Shown: positions 36,861 through 45,088 of the stretch, piece after piece
Numbering within the stretch: position 1 is the stretch's first letter
Layout: every line of letters starts with the position of its first letter
Origin: Paenibacillus popilliae ATCC 14706
GTDB lineage: Bacteria; Bacillota; Bacilli; Paenibacillales; Paenibacillaceae
DNA: 64,000 nucleotides
NCBI RefSeq assembly: GCF_000315235.1
Contig: NZ_BALG01000048.1
Location: forward strand, 1 to 64,000
Direction of reading: 5' to 3'
Notes under the pieces: model-generated
Told to the model about the DNA's origin: nothing
What the model saw: the letters and a program-made list of their open reading frames with translations, nothing else
Database searches by the model: none
Made by a program: the position numbers and the translations under genes

Positions 36861-37610
36861 ATGATTATTATCAAGACCAAGGAACAAATTGGCAAAATGC
36901 ACGAAGCGGGCAAAATATTAGCGGCCTGCCATATGGAGATCGAGAAAATGATCCGCCCAGGCATCACCACGATGCAAATCGATCGCTTTGTGGAGCGGTT
37001 TTTGAAGGAGCATAACGCGATGCCGGAGCAAAAAGGCTATATGGGCTATCCGTATGCGACATGCGCTTCCGTCAACGATGTCATCTGCCACGGCTTTCCG
37101 GGCGAGACCGAACTGAAGGACGGGGATATCGTCACGATCGATATGGTCGTGAATCTGAACGGCTGGCTGGCCGATTCCGCCTGGTCCTACGCGGTGGGCA
37201 ACATCTCGGACGAGGCCGCCCATTTGCTGAAGACGACGGAAGTGTCGCTGTACAAGGGCATTGAGCAAGCGATCATCGGCAACCGCCTCGGCGATATCGC
37301 GCATGCGATTCAGACGTTAGCCGAGGCCGAAGGCTTGTCGGTCGTGCGTGAATTCGTTGGCCACGGGATCGGGCAGGATATGCACGAGGAGCCACAAGTG
37401 CTCCATTACGGGCCTGCCGGTAAAGGCATCCGCCTGAAGGAAGGCATGGTCATCACGATCGAGCCGATGCTGAATACCGGGGGCTGGCAAAGCAAGCGCG
37501 ATCCGGACGGCTGGACGGCGAGAACAAAGGATGGCGGTTTGTCCGCGCAGTATGAGCATACGCTCGCGATTACGGCCGATGGCCCGCTGATTTTGACGAA
37601 GCAGGACTAA
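36861..37610 (+). CDS. map: Type I methionine aminopeptidase
   Basis: A 249-residue cytoplasmic metalloenzyme that removes the initiator methionine. The metal-ligand motifs are in order: VTIDMVVNLNGWLADSAW (two Asp), FVGHGIGQDMHEEPQ (His), VITIEPML (Glu) and SAQYEHTLAI (Glu). ATG 36861 is preferred over TTG 36852 because GAGGTG is 7 nt away. It is a free-standing copy outside the ribosomal-protein operon, flanked by two identical tRNA-Leu genes. It could be the second (YflG-like) enzyme of Bacillales. Confidence 0.95.
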   Translation: MIIIKTKEQIGKMHEAGKILAACHMEIEKMIRPGITTMQIDRFVERFLKEHNAMPEQKGYMGYPYATCASVNDVICHGFPGETELKDGDIVTIDMVVNLNGWLADSAWSYAVGNISDEAAHLLKTTEVSLYKGIEQAIIGNRLGDIAHAIQTLAEAEGLSVVREFVGHGIGQDMHEEPQVLHYGPAGKGIRLKEGMVITIEPMLNTGGWQSKRDPDGWTARTKDGGLSAQYEHTLAITADGPLILTKQD

Positions 37611-37623
37611 ATTGATAACAAAG

Positions 37624-37668
37624 GCAAAGGCACAGGTGCACGAACATGCAACCTGTGCCTTTGCTTTT
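37624..37668 (+). terminator. Terminator after map
   Basis: GCAAAGGCACAGGT pairs perfectly with ACCTGTGCCTTTGC across 13 nt, then TTTT. Confidence 0.85.
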
Positions 37669-37764
37669 GGTGCCGATTTTTGCAGAAACAATTCCACTTT
37701 ACATCCGGCTCAAATGATGGTAGTATAGTAACTGTTGTTGTCCTCTTGCTGAGGAGTTCAATGT

Positions 37765-37850
37765 GCGGTAGTGGTGGAATGGCAGACACGCTATCTTGAG
37801 GGGGTAGTGGGCGTACGCCCGTGGAGGTTCGAGTCCTCTCTACCGCACCA
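37765..37850 (+). tRNA. tRNA-Leu(GAG), copy 2
   Basis: Identical over all 86 nt to the copy at 36612-36697, about 1.15 kb away with map between them. A terminator (AAGCC/GGCTT then T-run) follows at 37867-37891. Confidence 0.96.
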
Positions 37851-37866
37851 TACATAACCCATTCGG

Positions 37867-37891
37867 AAGCCTTGCGATGCATGGCTTTTTT
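37867..37891 (+). terminator. Terminator after tRNA-Leu copy 2
   Basis: AAGCC and GGCTT pair across 11 nt, followed by a T-run. Confidence 0.65.
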
Positions 37892-38012
37892 CGTATTCCC
37901 GATTCGCGGTGTCCAATATTGAGTCCCCTCCCTGTCGATGGACGCCATCACACTTCCTATCTGCTGTTCATGTTACCAATCTCAAAACGGCTTGATCGTG
38001 TGCTGGCTTTGG

Positions 38013-38465
38013 CTACACCACATCATCATTACTGAACTTCTGATATTCTTCCTCATTTGCGTAACATACATATTCATAAATGCCATTATGGTAGCTCCGC
38101 ATATCCATGACGAACACCAAGGAGTCATGATCGATCCAGTTGGATGGCGGGAACTTGATGCTCTGCTCTGCTCCTTGCGCATCAGCATAGGACAAATATA
38201 ACTTATCTGTTGCGCCCCGAACATAAGGGAAGGCGGTCTGAAAATGCTGCCCGGCAGGCAAACGAATGCTCTGATTGTATTTGTTTTCCCCTGTATTCAG
38301 GCGCAGCCCGGAAATTTCCTGGCCAGTCGAATTGATTACCGTAATCTGGATTTGTTTCGGTTCATGATCGTTTGCTGGCGGCGCAGGCTCCGCTTGCTGG
38401 GCACAGGCGGCGACGGCAAGTAATAACAGCAGCAGAGCGATGATAACTGTGTTTTTATGTTTCAC
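38013..38465 (-). CDS. Lipoprotein of the ABC export/immunity cluster
   Basis: A 150-residue lipoprotein from GTG 38465, overlapping the ATPase stop as GTGA, so translation is coupled. The signal LLLLLLAVAACAQQ is a clear lipobox. The mature part is a small beta-rich domain (IQITVINSTGQEISGLRLNT, then YLSYADAQGAEQSIKFPPSN). Lipoproteins at the end of bacteriocin ABC operons often act in self-protection, which fits here, but no family is recognised. It is intact, unlike most of its operon. Confidence 0.65.
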   Translation of the reverse strand: MKHKNTVIIALLLLLLAVAACAQQAEPAPPANDHEPKQIQITVINSTGQEISGLRLNTGENKYNQSIRLPAGQHFQTAFPYVRGATDKLYLSYADAQGAEQSIKFPPSNWIDHDSLVFVMDMRSYHNGIYEYVCYANEEEYQKFSNDDVV

Positions 38466-39115
38466 AGGGCAAACTCCTCTCTGATAACCCCGTTCTCCAA
38501 CCGATAAACATAATCGCATAAAGAATGAATGTCAGACTCGTGGTGAGTAGCCAACAATATCGTACAGCCCTCTTTTTTCTTGTTCAGCAGCATGTTTGTA
38601 ATCAATTGAATGCCATCCTGATCCAGCGCATTCATCGGCTCATCCAAAATAATAATTTTGGGCTGCTCCATAATCGCCTGTGCAATGCCAAGTCTTTGCC
38701 GCATCCCTAACGAGTAATTTTTCACTTTCTTGTTATCGTCAGGCTGTAATCCTACTTTTGCGAGACTGTCTTTGATTTGCGCTTTATTGATTTTGTTGTT
38801 AATGAACGCTAAATAGGCAAGGTTCTCCAACCCGCTTTTATGAGGGAGAAAGCCGGGGGTTTCCAGTAAAACGCCTACATGTTCCGGAAATACAGATTTC
38901 TTTCCTATGCTTTGATCCCATACGGTAATCTCCCCGGAAGTCGGCTTGATGAATCCGCAAATCGATTTGAACAGCATCGTTTTCCCTGATCCGTTATGGC
39001 CTACAATTCCATATATTTTGCCCGCTTCAAACGTCATATTGATATTGGACAGCACCGCTTGCTTTTTCATGATTTTCGTCACATTTATTACATTTATCGT
39101 AATGTGCTTCGCCAT
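38462..39115 (-). CDS. ABC transporter ATP-binding subunit
   Basis: A 217-residue ATPase with Walker A GIVGHNGSGKT, Q-loop region HVGVLLETPGFL, signature NYSLGMRQRLGIAQAIM, Walker B IIILDEPMNALD and switch LLATHHESD. The type is that of bacteriocin and lantibiotic immunity exporters that pair with ABC-2-like permeases. Upstream on the same strand are three permease-like genes, each with a frameshift; the ATPase itself is intact. ATP hydrolysis would power export or removal of a peptide. Confidence 0.88.
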   Translation of the reverse strand: MAKHITINVINVTKIMKKQAVLSNINMTFEAGKIYGIVGHNGSGKTMLFKSICGFIKPTSGEITVWDQSIGKKSVFPEHVGVLLETPGFLPHKSGLENLAYLAFINNKINKAQIKDSLAKVGLQPDDNKKVKNYSLGMRQRLGIAQAIMEQPKIIILDEPMNALDQDGIQLITNMLLNKKKEGCTILLATHHESDIHSLCDYVYRLENGVIREEFAL

Positions 39116-39132
39116 AAGAACCCCTCCGGTGG

Positions 39133-39928
39133 TCAGAAAATATCTTTGCGATGGAATAGATACAGAGACAGAATGGACAAACAGATGGCTGTACCGATGA
39201 GCACGAGCAGCGACATAGTTAGGTCATAAGGTGCGTCGCTTACATGCTGCCATGCCATCCCCCTATTAAGGAATATCGCATCCGCAACCTTGTTCGGCTC
39301 TTGAAGTAATTTGATATCTATACACATAAGCGCCGCGATGATGGCTGCAGAATAGATGAGTTTATGCATCGCAAAACATAGAAACAATTGGATTATCGAT
39401 ATATTTACGAACACCAGGTATTGAAGAAAAAATAATGTGAGAAGATGAAAGTCAGTCTGCTTTATTTGAAAAAGAGTCATAAAATCGGTGCTGAAATCAT
39501 AAGAGGGGTATAAAAAAATTCTCCCCATTGCATAGGTTGCGATAGCGCCGACGAGCAGATAGATAAAGGAAAAAAGTAATAAAAGTCCATTTGGAAAGGA
39601 AATAAAGCGATTTGGATCGGCTGCGCACAAGAATGTACACTCTGTTGGCCTGAAACTCTTGCACCAGTACCTGACCGATCAAATAACTCAAAAACAAACC
39701 AATGAGCACCCATCTGATCACGACCCAAATGGTCGTCGCTCCCTGAACAGGAAGTCCCCCATACATATACATGAACAGATCCATCCCTGTTGCCTGAGGA
39801 GACCGTTGCTTCAATTCATATACGGCAAAGAGAGCAAGCGCGCTATGGAATAACACGATATTCCCTAATGTAGACATCCGAAAAAAATGATGGCAATCGA
39901 ATCGCACGAATCGCAACATGTTCAGCAT
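39133..39928 (-). pseudogene. ABC-2-like permease 3, frameshifted
   Basis: The N-terminal part starts at ATG 39928 (AAGGA 8 nt upstream): MLNMLRFVRFDCHHFFRMST, then helices such as TIWVVIRWVLIGLFLSYLIG up to SKWTFITFF. The continuation FIYLLVGAIATYAMGRIFLY to LSLYLFHRKDIF lies in the +1 frame. The frames join at an A6 run on the plus strand (39570-39575); one base fewer there gives a continuous 264-residue, six-helix protein. It is either a true lesion or a sequence error in a homopolymer. Confidence 0.7.
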
Positions 39929-39939
39929 TGGTATCATCC

Positions 39940-40777
39940 TTACCAGCGGGTATGCTCTTTCTGTAAAAAATCGGTGCGGTTGCACAAATAAAATCCGGCA
40001 GCAACGGAAGCGAGCGACAATAAGGCAAGCAGCGTATAGGCGTCAAAAATGGATAGGTTTCCCGTACCGGAACGCTCTACATCGATATACAATTGATTTA
40101 TGGAAATATAACGAAATAAAGAATATATGCTATCATTGGCGATAAAATGATTGATTAATAGTAACGTATACGTGATGATGCTACCGGCATATCCATGCTT
40201 AAAAGCGAGAGAGAAGAACATGGTACTGGTGCCTAACACGAAAAATGTCATTAACAGCAATAAAACATGCATGAGAAAAACAGCGCCTGGCGAATAAGCC
40301 GAGAAATTGACCGGGATATGGCTCAGCATAAAATCTTGCTCGAAAACGTATAACGAGTAGGGACTCCACTGCCAGCTTACCTGTTGTTGGGACAACAGCG
40401 CCACAACAACAGGACATATGCTTAACAACAGGACATAGCCGCACATGTTGACCAGGCCATAAATGATTTTGTTCTTCCACCATAGCGAACGTGAGCGGCA
40501 GCGTATCTGAACCACGTATTCATGGGCGATGGAAGAGCTGGATACGGCATCCGATAATAAAACGAGAAATGTAGGAATATAACAAAAAAATAAAAGATTG
40601 CTATGGTATGACAAGGAATACAGAATCCCATAGATTGAGTGAACGGCTGTCGATTTTCGCCAGCTCGCCCATGATTCGTATCAGGCTGACAACGAAAAGC
40701 AGGATTGCGGCGACAGCCCATCTTTTTCCCCATTGCGTACGATTGAATTCACGCTTGAGCGCATACCATGGATTCAT
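39940..40777 (-). pseudogene. ABC-2-like permease 2, frameshifted
   Basis: ATG 40777 overlaps the stop of permease 1 (ATGA). It begins MNPWYALKREFNRTQWGKRW with a first helix (VAAILLFVVSLIRIMGEL) and stops at a TAG near residue 59. The rest continues in the +1 frame from about 40615 (SNLLFFCYIPTFLVLLSDAV to YLCNRTDFLQKEHTRW). Removing one base near 40620-40640 would give a protein of about 278 residues with six helices. Its partners are the intact ATPase and the two sister permeases. Confidence 0.7.
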
Positions 40778-41560
40778 ATGTTGTCCTTCCTATACATAGC
40801 CAGCATATATGCAGCGCTGCATAGCACCGTAAGGGCGATAAAATCTTTGAAGATGAAAAATGTCGATATCGAGTGCCCCGCCGCATTCGGTGTAAACGTG
40901 GAGGCAGGCAAAAAATAAGGGTAGCCAAAATAAGTTCCCAGCAAGTACACCATATACGGGGAAGATAACGCGATGTAGCGGTTATTTGCCACGGCGGATA
41001 CGCTTAGCCCAATCAGAGCATAGGAAGCTCCGAAGCAAAACTTGACGGCGCTAATCAGCAACAAGTAGCCTGAGTGGACGAGAAGTAATCAATCCGTCAT
41101 CATAATCCACGTTTAACCTGAGGAGATTAAGATTGTCCTCCGTATAGTTGAGCGGCAACAGGAGCTGAAATATAAAGTAAAGCAGTGCGCACGGTACACT
41201 TGCCGCTAGGCCGCCGGATAACATTGTGACGACATATTTAACATAGGTATACTTTACATAGCTGCTTCGAATCAAAATGTGATTACGGAAACGGGTATTC
41301 GCATCAACCCACAGCGTATCTACGTATACAAAAGCTAGTAATGCCGGTGCTACTAGCATATATAATGGCATCATGCTCATGCCTGTTCCCGCCTGCCAAG
41401 CGATCACATACGATGGATTTCCAATATAATTTTTACCCGCGATCATGCGCAAATATTCCCAGGCATCGATAAAACTAAAAACGAGCGTGATCAAAAGGAT
41501 GAGGAGAAATGGGCGTCCTAGCGCTCTTTTCAGTTCCAGCGATAGTAAGTTCGTAAAAAT
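40774..41560 (-). pseudogene. ABC-2-like permease 1, frameshifted, possible ATT start
   Basis: The frame opens 7 nt after a perfect AGGAGGGG with ATT 41560 (IFTNLLSLELKRALGRPFLL); no ATG, GTG or TTG lies nearby until TTG 41494, so an ATT start is possible. The N-terminal frame runs to a TAG at 41051. The C-terminal half (LLLISAVKFCFGASYALIGL to AAYMLAMYRKDNI) is in the +1 frame. One base fewer near 41070-41100 joins them into about 261 residues with six helices. The C-terminus overlaps the next gene by ATGA. Confidence 0.68.
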
Positions 41561-41603
41561 AGGGATTCCCCTCCTGAACGGATTCTAATTACTCTTATTT
41601 TGA

Positions 41604-41640
41604 CGCACAGTAAGGAAAAGCAAGTTCTCCTTACTGTGCG
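41604..41640 (-). terminator. Perfect 13-bp hairpin between secreted-protein and permease genes
   Basis: CGCACAGTAAGGA and its complement surround an 11-nt loop between the small secreted protein and permease 1. The following minus-strand bases (GTCAAAATAAG) lack a T-run. It could limit read-through so that the secreted product is made in excess. Confidence 0.55.
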
Positions 41641-41654
41641 AACCCGATTACGAA

Positions 41655-42089
41655 TCAGAAATCATCCTTATTGTCGGGAGACCATGTTCCTTTTGCATAA
41701 ATATTAGAGCTGGTCTCTTTAGGTGAAGTGCCGATTCTCATTTTATAATAATTCTCAGGAGTAACAGACTCTGTGTAATACATTTTGATTCGGTTTCATT
41801 CATCGAAGCTGTGCCAGTCGGATACAGCGTTTTCATCATTATCCAGAACCCTGGAGCGAAGGGAAAACTTTGCGCCATCGATATCTTCATTGTTGTTGAT
41901 GGCAGAGCTGTCTTTTTTCACTTTCTTTACACCCGGCCGAGTAATGGAAGAGTTGCCTTTCGACAAGTAAAAACTGTAGTTTCCGATACCTGGTTTATCT
42001 GCCGCCGCAATAGCATCGATGGCAAAGCTGCTCATCACCATGCAAAATGCGAATGAACTAACCAGCATCATTTTACCTAGTTTCTTCAT
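41655..42089 (-). pseudogene. Small secreted bacteriocin-like protein with internal TGA
   Basis: The gene opens with MKKLGKMMLVSSFAFCMVMS and a signal peptide ending near DAIAA. It runs 97 codons to a TGA at 41796-41798, then stays open in the same frame for 46 codons (MYYTESVTPENYYKMRIGTS, then KETSSNIYAKGTWSPDNKDD) to a TGA at 41655. The whole unit would be a 144-residue secreted protein, the likely cargo or target of the adjacent ABC system. The internal stop probably truncates it. The short form may still be secreted. No family is firmly recognised. Confidence 0.6.
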
Positions 42090-42280
42090 GCGTCAAGCCT
42101 CCTTACAATTTGTTTGGGTATCCTATCAGAATCTGTTGGCAGAACTACAGCTGTCGAGAGAAAGGGCATTACGAGAGCGCTCCCTGTATAAAGCCCTTCA
42201 CTTATATAGACAATCTATCCGGTTGTCATGCAACACGTTGGATGGCATTTTATACCTCCAATAGCGTAGAGCATTCAATT

Positions 42281-42691
42281 TTATTTAGAAATATTCAGTC
42301 TAGAACAGTTGGCTTGGGCATGTAAGTCGGGAGGGTGCCTTGTATATTGTTTGTATGCTCTGCGCCTTGCACGCGTTAAGTAGGAGCGGATATTTTTTTC
42401 AGAGGTTGTAAGCTTCGCTGCGATTTCTTTGTCGCTTAGCTCCAGGATGTATTTCGAATGCAATAATGTCTGATCTCTTGCAGACAATTGACTTATAGCT
42501 TGTCTTAATTGCAGACAGTTTTCGTACAACAGGTAACTTCTTCCTATTGCTACATGCTCATCCGCGATACATGGATCTTGAGTGATTCGGCAGGCCAGCT
42601 TTTTCATATAAAAGTAATGTTGATGATACCATTCGCTTATCCATTGGTTCATGTCCTCGTATTCTCGTGTTGGCTGAACAGAGGATTCCAT
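42281..42691 (-). CDS. ECF-type sigma factor, probably internally deleted
   Basis: A 136-residue protein. Region 2 begins normally (WISEWYHQHYFYMKKLACRI) but jumps after CIADEHVAIGRSYLLY, so the DNA-melting and -10 recognition part seems shortened by roughly 30-40 residues. Region 4 is intact: ISQLSARDQTLLHSKYILEL and DKEIAAKLTTSEKNIRSYLT, a helix-turn-helix. Typical ECF factors have about 165-190 residues. It lies just upstream of the small secreted protein gene on the same strand and was probably its regulator. As it stands it may not be functional. Confidence 0.6.
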   Translation of the reverse strand: MESSVQPTREYEDMNQWISEWYHQHYFYMKKLACRITQDPCIADEHVAIGRSYLLYENCLQLRQAISQLSARDQTLLHSKYILELSDKEIAAKLTTSEKNIRSYLTRARRRAYKQYTRHPPDLHAQANCSRLNISK

Positions 42692-42905
42692 TCTATTTCC
42701 CTCCTACTCATGGAAAATTTCTCTCGATCATAGGAAGTATATGAAAATGATGTATGAACTTATATTACCATAGGCATAAAATAATTCAACTAATTGTAAA
42801 TATAAGTAGATAGCGTGGGCGTCTCTTCGGAAAAAGAGAAGGCCGTGCTCTAACAAAAAACGATGGGTGATGTAAATCCCCCCCCAGCCGGATTAAAAAT
42901 CATTG

Positions 42906-43118
42906 TTACTCATACAGCGCGTCCTTCAGCTTCGTGGACATGCCTGAACGGCTGCGGGCCGCAGCGAGCGCAGACTTGCGGAGCCGTTCATTCTCACGTG
43001 TCAATGCCTCCATCCGGAGCAGCATCTCGTCGAGCAATTGGCACGCTTCTTCGCTTAATCCGCCTTCCAGAGCTTTTTTTCTCTCCGCGAACGCTTGAAC
43101 GGAGGTTTCTTTTATCAT
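42906..43118 (-). CDS. 70-residue coiled-coil protein, hypothetical
   Basis: A soluble helical protein (MIKETSVQAFAERKKALEGG, then LLDEMLLRMEALTRENERLR) with heptad-like leucines. An AAAGTAGG element precedes the ATG. No recognised domain. It is divergent from the MFS gene. Confidence 0.5.
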   Translation of the reverse strand: MIKETSVQAFAERKKALEGGLSEEACQLLDEMLLRMEALTRENERLRKSALAAARSRSGMSTKLKDALYE

Positions 43119-43375
43119 TTGAGTTTACCTACTTTCTTTTCATCCATCTGCATTTGTCTTCCATTCAACCCTCATTCTATTATAGGGCAAATGAGCAGAA
43201 TCCAAAAGAATAGAATAAAGTTGACCATATTTATTTCATGTTTGTGATACAATGAGGGTTGCCAATGTAATCGCAGAAGGGATCTTTTCATCATGAACAG
43301 ACACTACGAGAGTCCATTCCATCGATGCTGTACCGCATCTTTTACCGCTTTCAAGGCGGCGAAGGCGGCAGGACG

Positions 43376-44629
43376 ATGACGACCCGAACGATCCAGAATG
43401 CCATGAATGTGCGTCAGTCGCAAATACGTCGTATGTATCTGTACATGTTTATGATATTTACGCCGGGAGCGGTATTTTCTTCGTTCTTTCCGCTCTATTA
43501 CCGCGATATAGGGTATACCGACGCGATGTATGGAATGCAGAACGCGATTATGCCGATTATCGGCGTGGTTGGCAACTATCTGTTCGGGTATGTGAGCGAC
43601 AAATTTGCGCGGATGAAGCCGTTGATTTTAGGGCTGATTCTCGCGTTGATAGCCGTGTTGTACTTTGTCTTCCACGTTACGGATCCTTGGACCATAATGG
43701 GATTGATTTTCCTGTTCCAATTTCTGTGGGTGCCGTTGATGACCTTGACGGACGGGATGGCGATGCTGGCTTCCCGAAGACTTGGCGATTCCTATGCGGT
43801 CATTCGCGGCTTCGGCGCGGCCGGGTTCGCGGTGTCCGCGCTTATTATCGGCTGGCTGCTCGACCGGCTGCCGGGGCATGCCGCCATGGGATGGATTATG
43901 ATGGCTCTGCTTGCCGCCACCGGAGGCGTGCTGCTGCAGATACGCGATCCCCGGCGCCCAGAGGCGGACGACCGGGAAGCACCGGGGAAGAGCGGGGCGC
44001 CTTCGCGAACGGAAACGGCGGACATGTCCCAATTTTGGAAATACGTGTTTACCCGGCGTTTCCTCTTGTTTATCGCGGTGCTCATTACGTATAACATGAC
44101 CTTAATATTCAATGATCAATATTTCAGCTTTCTCATTCGGGAATTGGACGGCACGTCCTTCCATATCGGGCTTGGCTGGATGCTGCCGGCAGCTACGGAG
44201 GTCATTGTCTTCCTGTATTTGGGCCGCGCCGGCAGCCAGTTCCGCCCGTTGACGATGCTGGCCTGGTCTGCTGTCATTCTCGGCATTCGGGCGCTCGTCA
44301 TCTACGTTACCGATTGGCTGCCTCTAATTCTGTTCATGCAGGCGGTTCAGGGCATCGGCATTGCGCTGTTCTTCATCTATCTGGCCGAGTATATGATGGA
44401 CCTGATACCGGATCGGTTCCGGGCCAGCGGGCAGGCAGTAATGCAGGTGGCGCTCAGCATTGGCGCGACGATGACGGGCAGCATTATCGGGGCGTATATT
44501 TACAGCCAGTGGGGCAATCAAGCACTGTTCCTCGTGATGGGGGCGGTATTGGCGATCGCGGCAGGCGGCTTCGCCGCGGTGGATCGGTTAGAACGGCGGA
44601 GGGAGAGGATAGAAGCGGCCTCCGTCTAA
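43376..44629 (+). CDS. MFS transporter
   Basis: A 417-residue membrane protein from ATG 43376; an upstream in-frame codon at 43325 lacks a good site. Twelve hydrophobic helices can be traced (FFPLYYRDIGYTDAMYGMQN and YLFGYVSDKFARMKPLILGL are the first loop motifs, DK.ARMK being the MFS motif A). The central cytoplasmic loop (DPRRPEADDREAPGKSGAPS) is hydrophilic. It resembles the MFS_1-like group related to nucleoside-proton symporters. Substrate unknown. A strong terminator follows. Confidence 0.85.
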   Translation: MTTRTIQNAMNVRQSQIRRMYLYMFMIFTPGAVFSSFFPLYYRDIGYTDAMYGMQNAIMPIIGVVGNYLFGYVSDKFARMKPLILGLILALIAVLYFVFHVTDPWTIMGLIFLFQFLWVPLMTLTDGMAMLASRRLGDSYAVIRGFGAAGFAVSALIIGWLLDRLPGHAAMGWIMMALLAATGGVLLQIRDPRRPEADDREAPGKSGAPSRTETADMSQFWKYVFTRRFLLFIAVLITYNMTLIFNDQYFSFLIRELDGTSFHIGLGWMLPAATEVIVFLYLGRAGSQFRPLTMLAWSAVILGIRALVIYVTDWLPLILFMQAVQGIGIALFFIYLAEYMMDLIPDRFRASGQAVMQVALSIGATMTGSIIGAYIYSQWGNQALFLVMGAVLAIAAGGFAAVDRLERRRERIEAASV

Positions 44630-44650
44630 CGACCTGACAAACATAACAGC

Positions 44651-44687
44651 GGAAGTCTGGGCCTACAGCCTGGGCTTCCGTTTTTTT
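44651..44687 (+). terminator. Terminator after the MFS gene
   Basis: GGAAGTCTGGGC pairs with GCCTGGGCTTCC across 5 nt, followed by seven T. Confidence 0.9.
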
Positions 44688-44696
44688 ATGTAATTC

Positions 44697-44882
44697 AAGC
44701 AAGGCGTGCTGGAACTGTGCGTTCTCACCTATGAGTTGGATCGATACGGCTATGAACTGGTGAACCGGATCTCGGAGAAATTCCAGGTCGCGGAAGGCGC
44801 AATGTATCCTTTGCTGCGCCGATTGACCCAGGAAGGTCATGTAATATTACTCCCCCGACGGGCCGCATTGTATCAGCGCTAG
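44697..44882 (+). pseudogene. PadR-family regulator N-terminal remnant
   Basis: The frame encodes [20 protein letters not shown], then [20 protein letters not shown] and QEGHV. This is the PadR winged-helix core (GxLxLCVL...YGYEL..I...F.V.EGxxYPLLRRL..EG). It lacks a start codon, and the wing and C-terminal helix are replaced by unrelated residues before a TAG. A deleted regulator gene. Confidence 0.75.
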
Positions 44883-45002
44883 CCAGCTTCTTGAACGGTG
44901 TAGGATTCACATTTCGCCAAAAGAGTACTATAATAAAAATTGAAGTGTTGCCTCTCTTCAAAAAAAATAGCCCCAGTGAAAACTAATCTCATTCTCAATA
45001 CC

Positions 45003-45029
45003 ATGCTGTTCCCTCATAGGGAACAGCAT
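45003..45029 (+). terminator. Perfect hairpin upstream of the P1B-4 ATPase
   Basis: ATGCTGTTCCC and GGGAACAGCAT flank a 5-nt loop, with TCGCATTTTT after it. It probably ends upstream transcription before the Fur-like box. Confidence 0.6.
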
Positions 45030-45053
45030 GTCGCATTTTTAGGGGTACAACAA

Positions 45054-45068
45054 CGATAGTCATTATCA
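45054..45068. promoter_or_regulatory. Fur/PerR-like box before the metal ATPase
   Basis: CGATAGT-C-ATTATCA matches the 7-1-7 Fur consensus TGATAAT-N-ATTATCA in 12 of 14 arm positions and lies 21 bp before the ATG. A second weaker half match (TAATCTCATTCTCA) lies near 44984. Binding by Fur or PerR is inferred. Confidence 0.55.
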
Positions 45069-45088
45069 ATGAAGAGGGTGTGTTAAGA

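Noticed and set aside
41051-41494. Separate 147-residue membrane protein
   Set aside because: It is the N-terminal half of permease 1, whose C-terminal half follows in the +1 frame.
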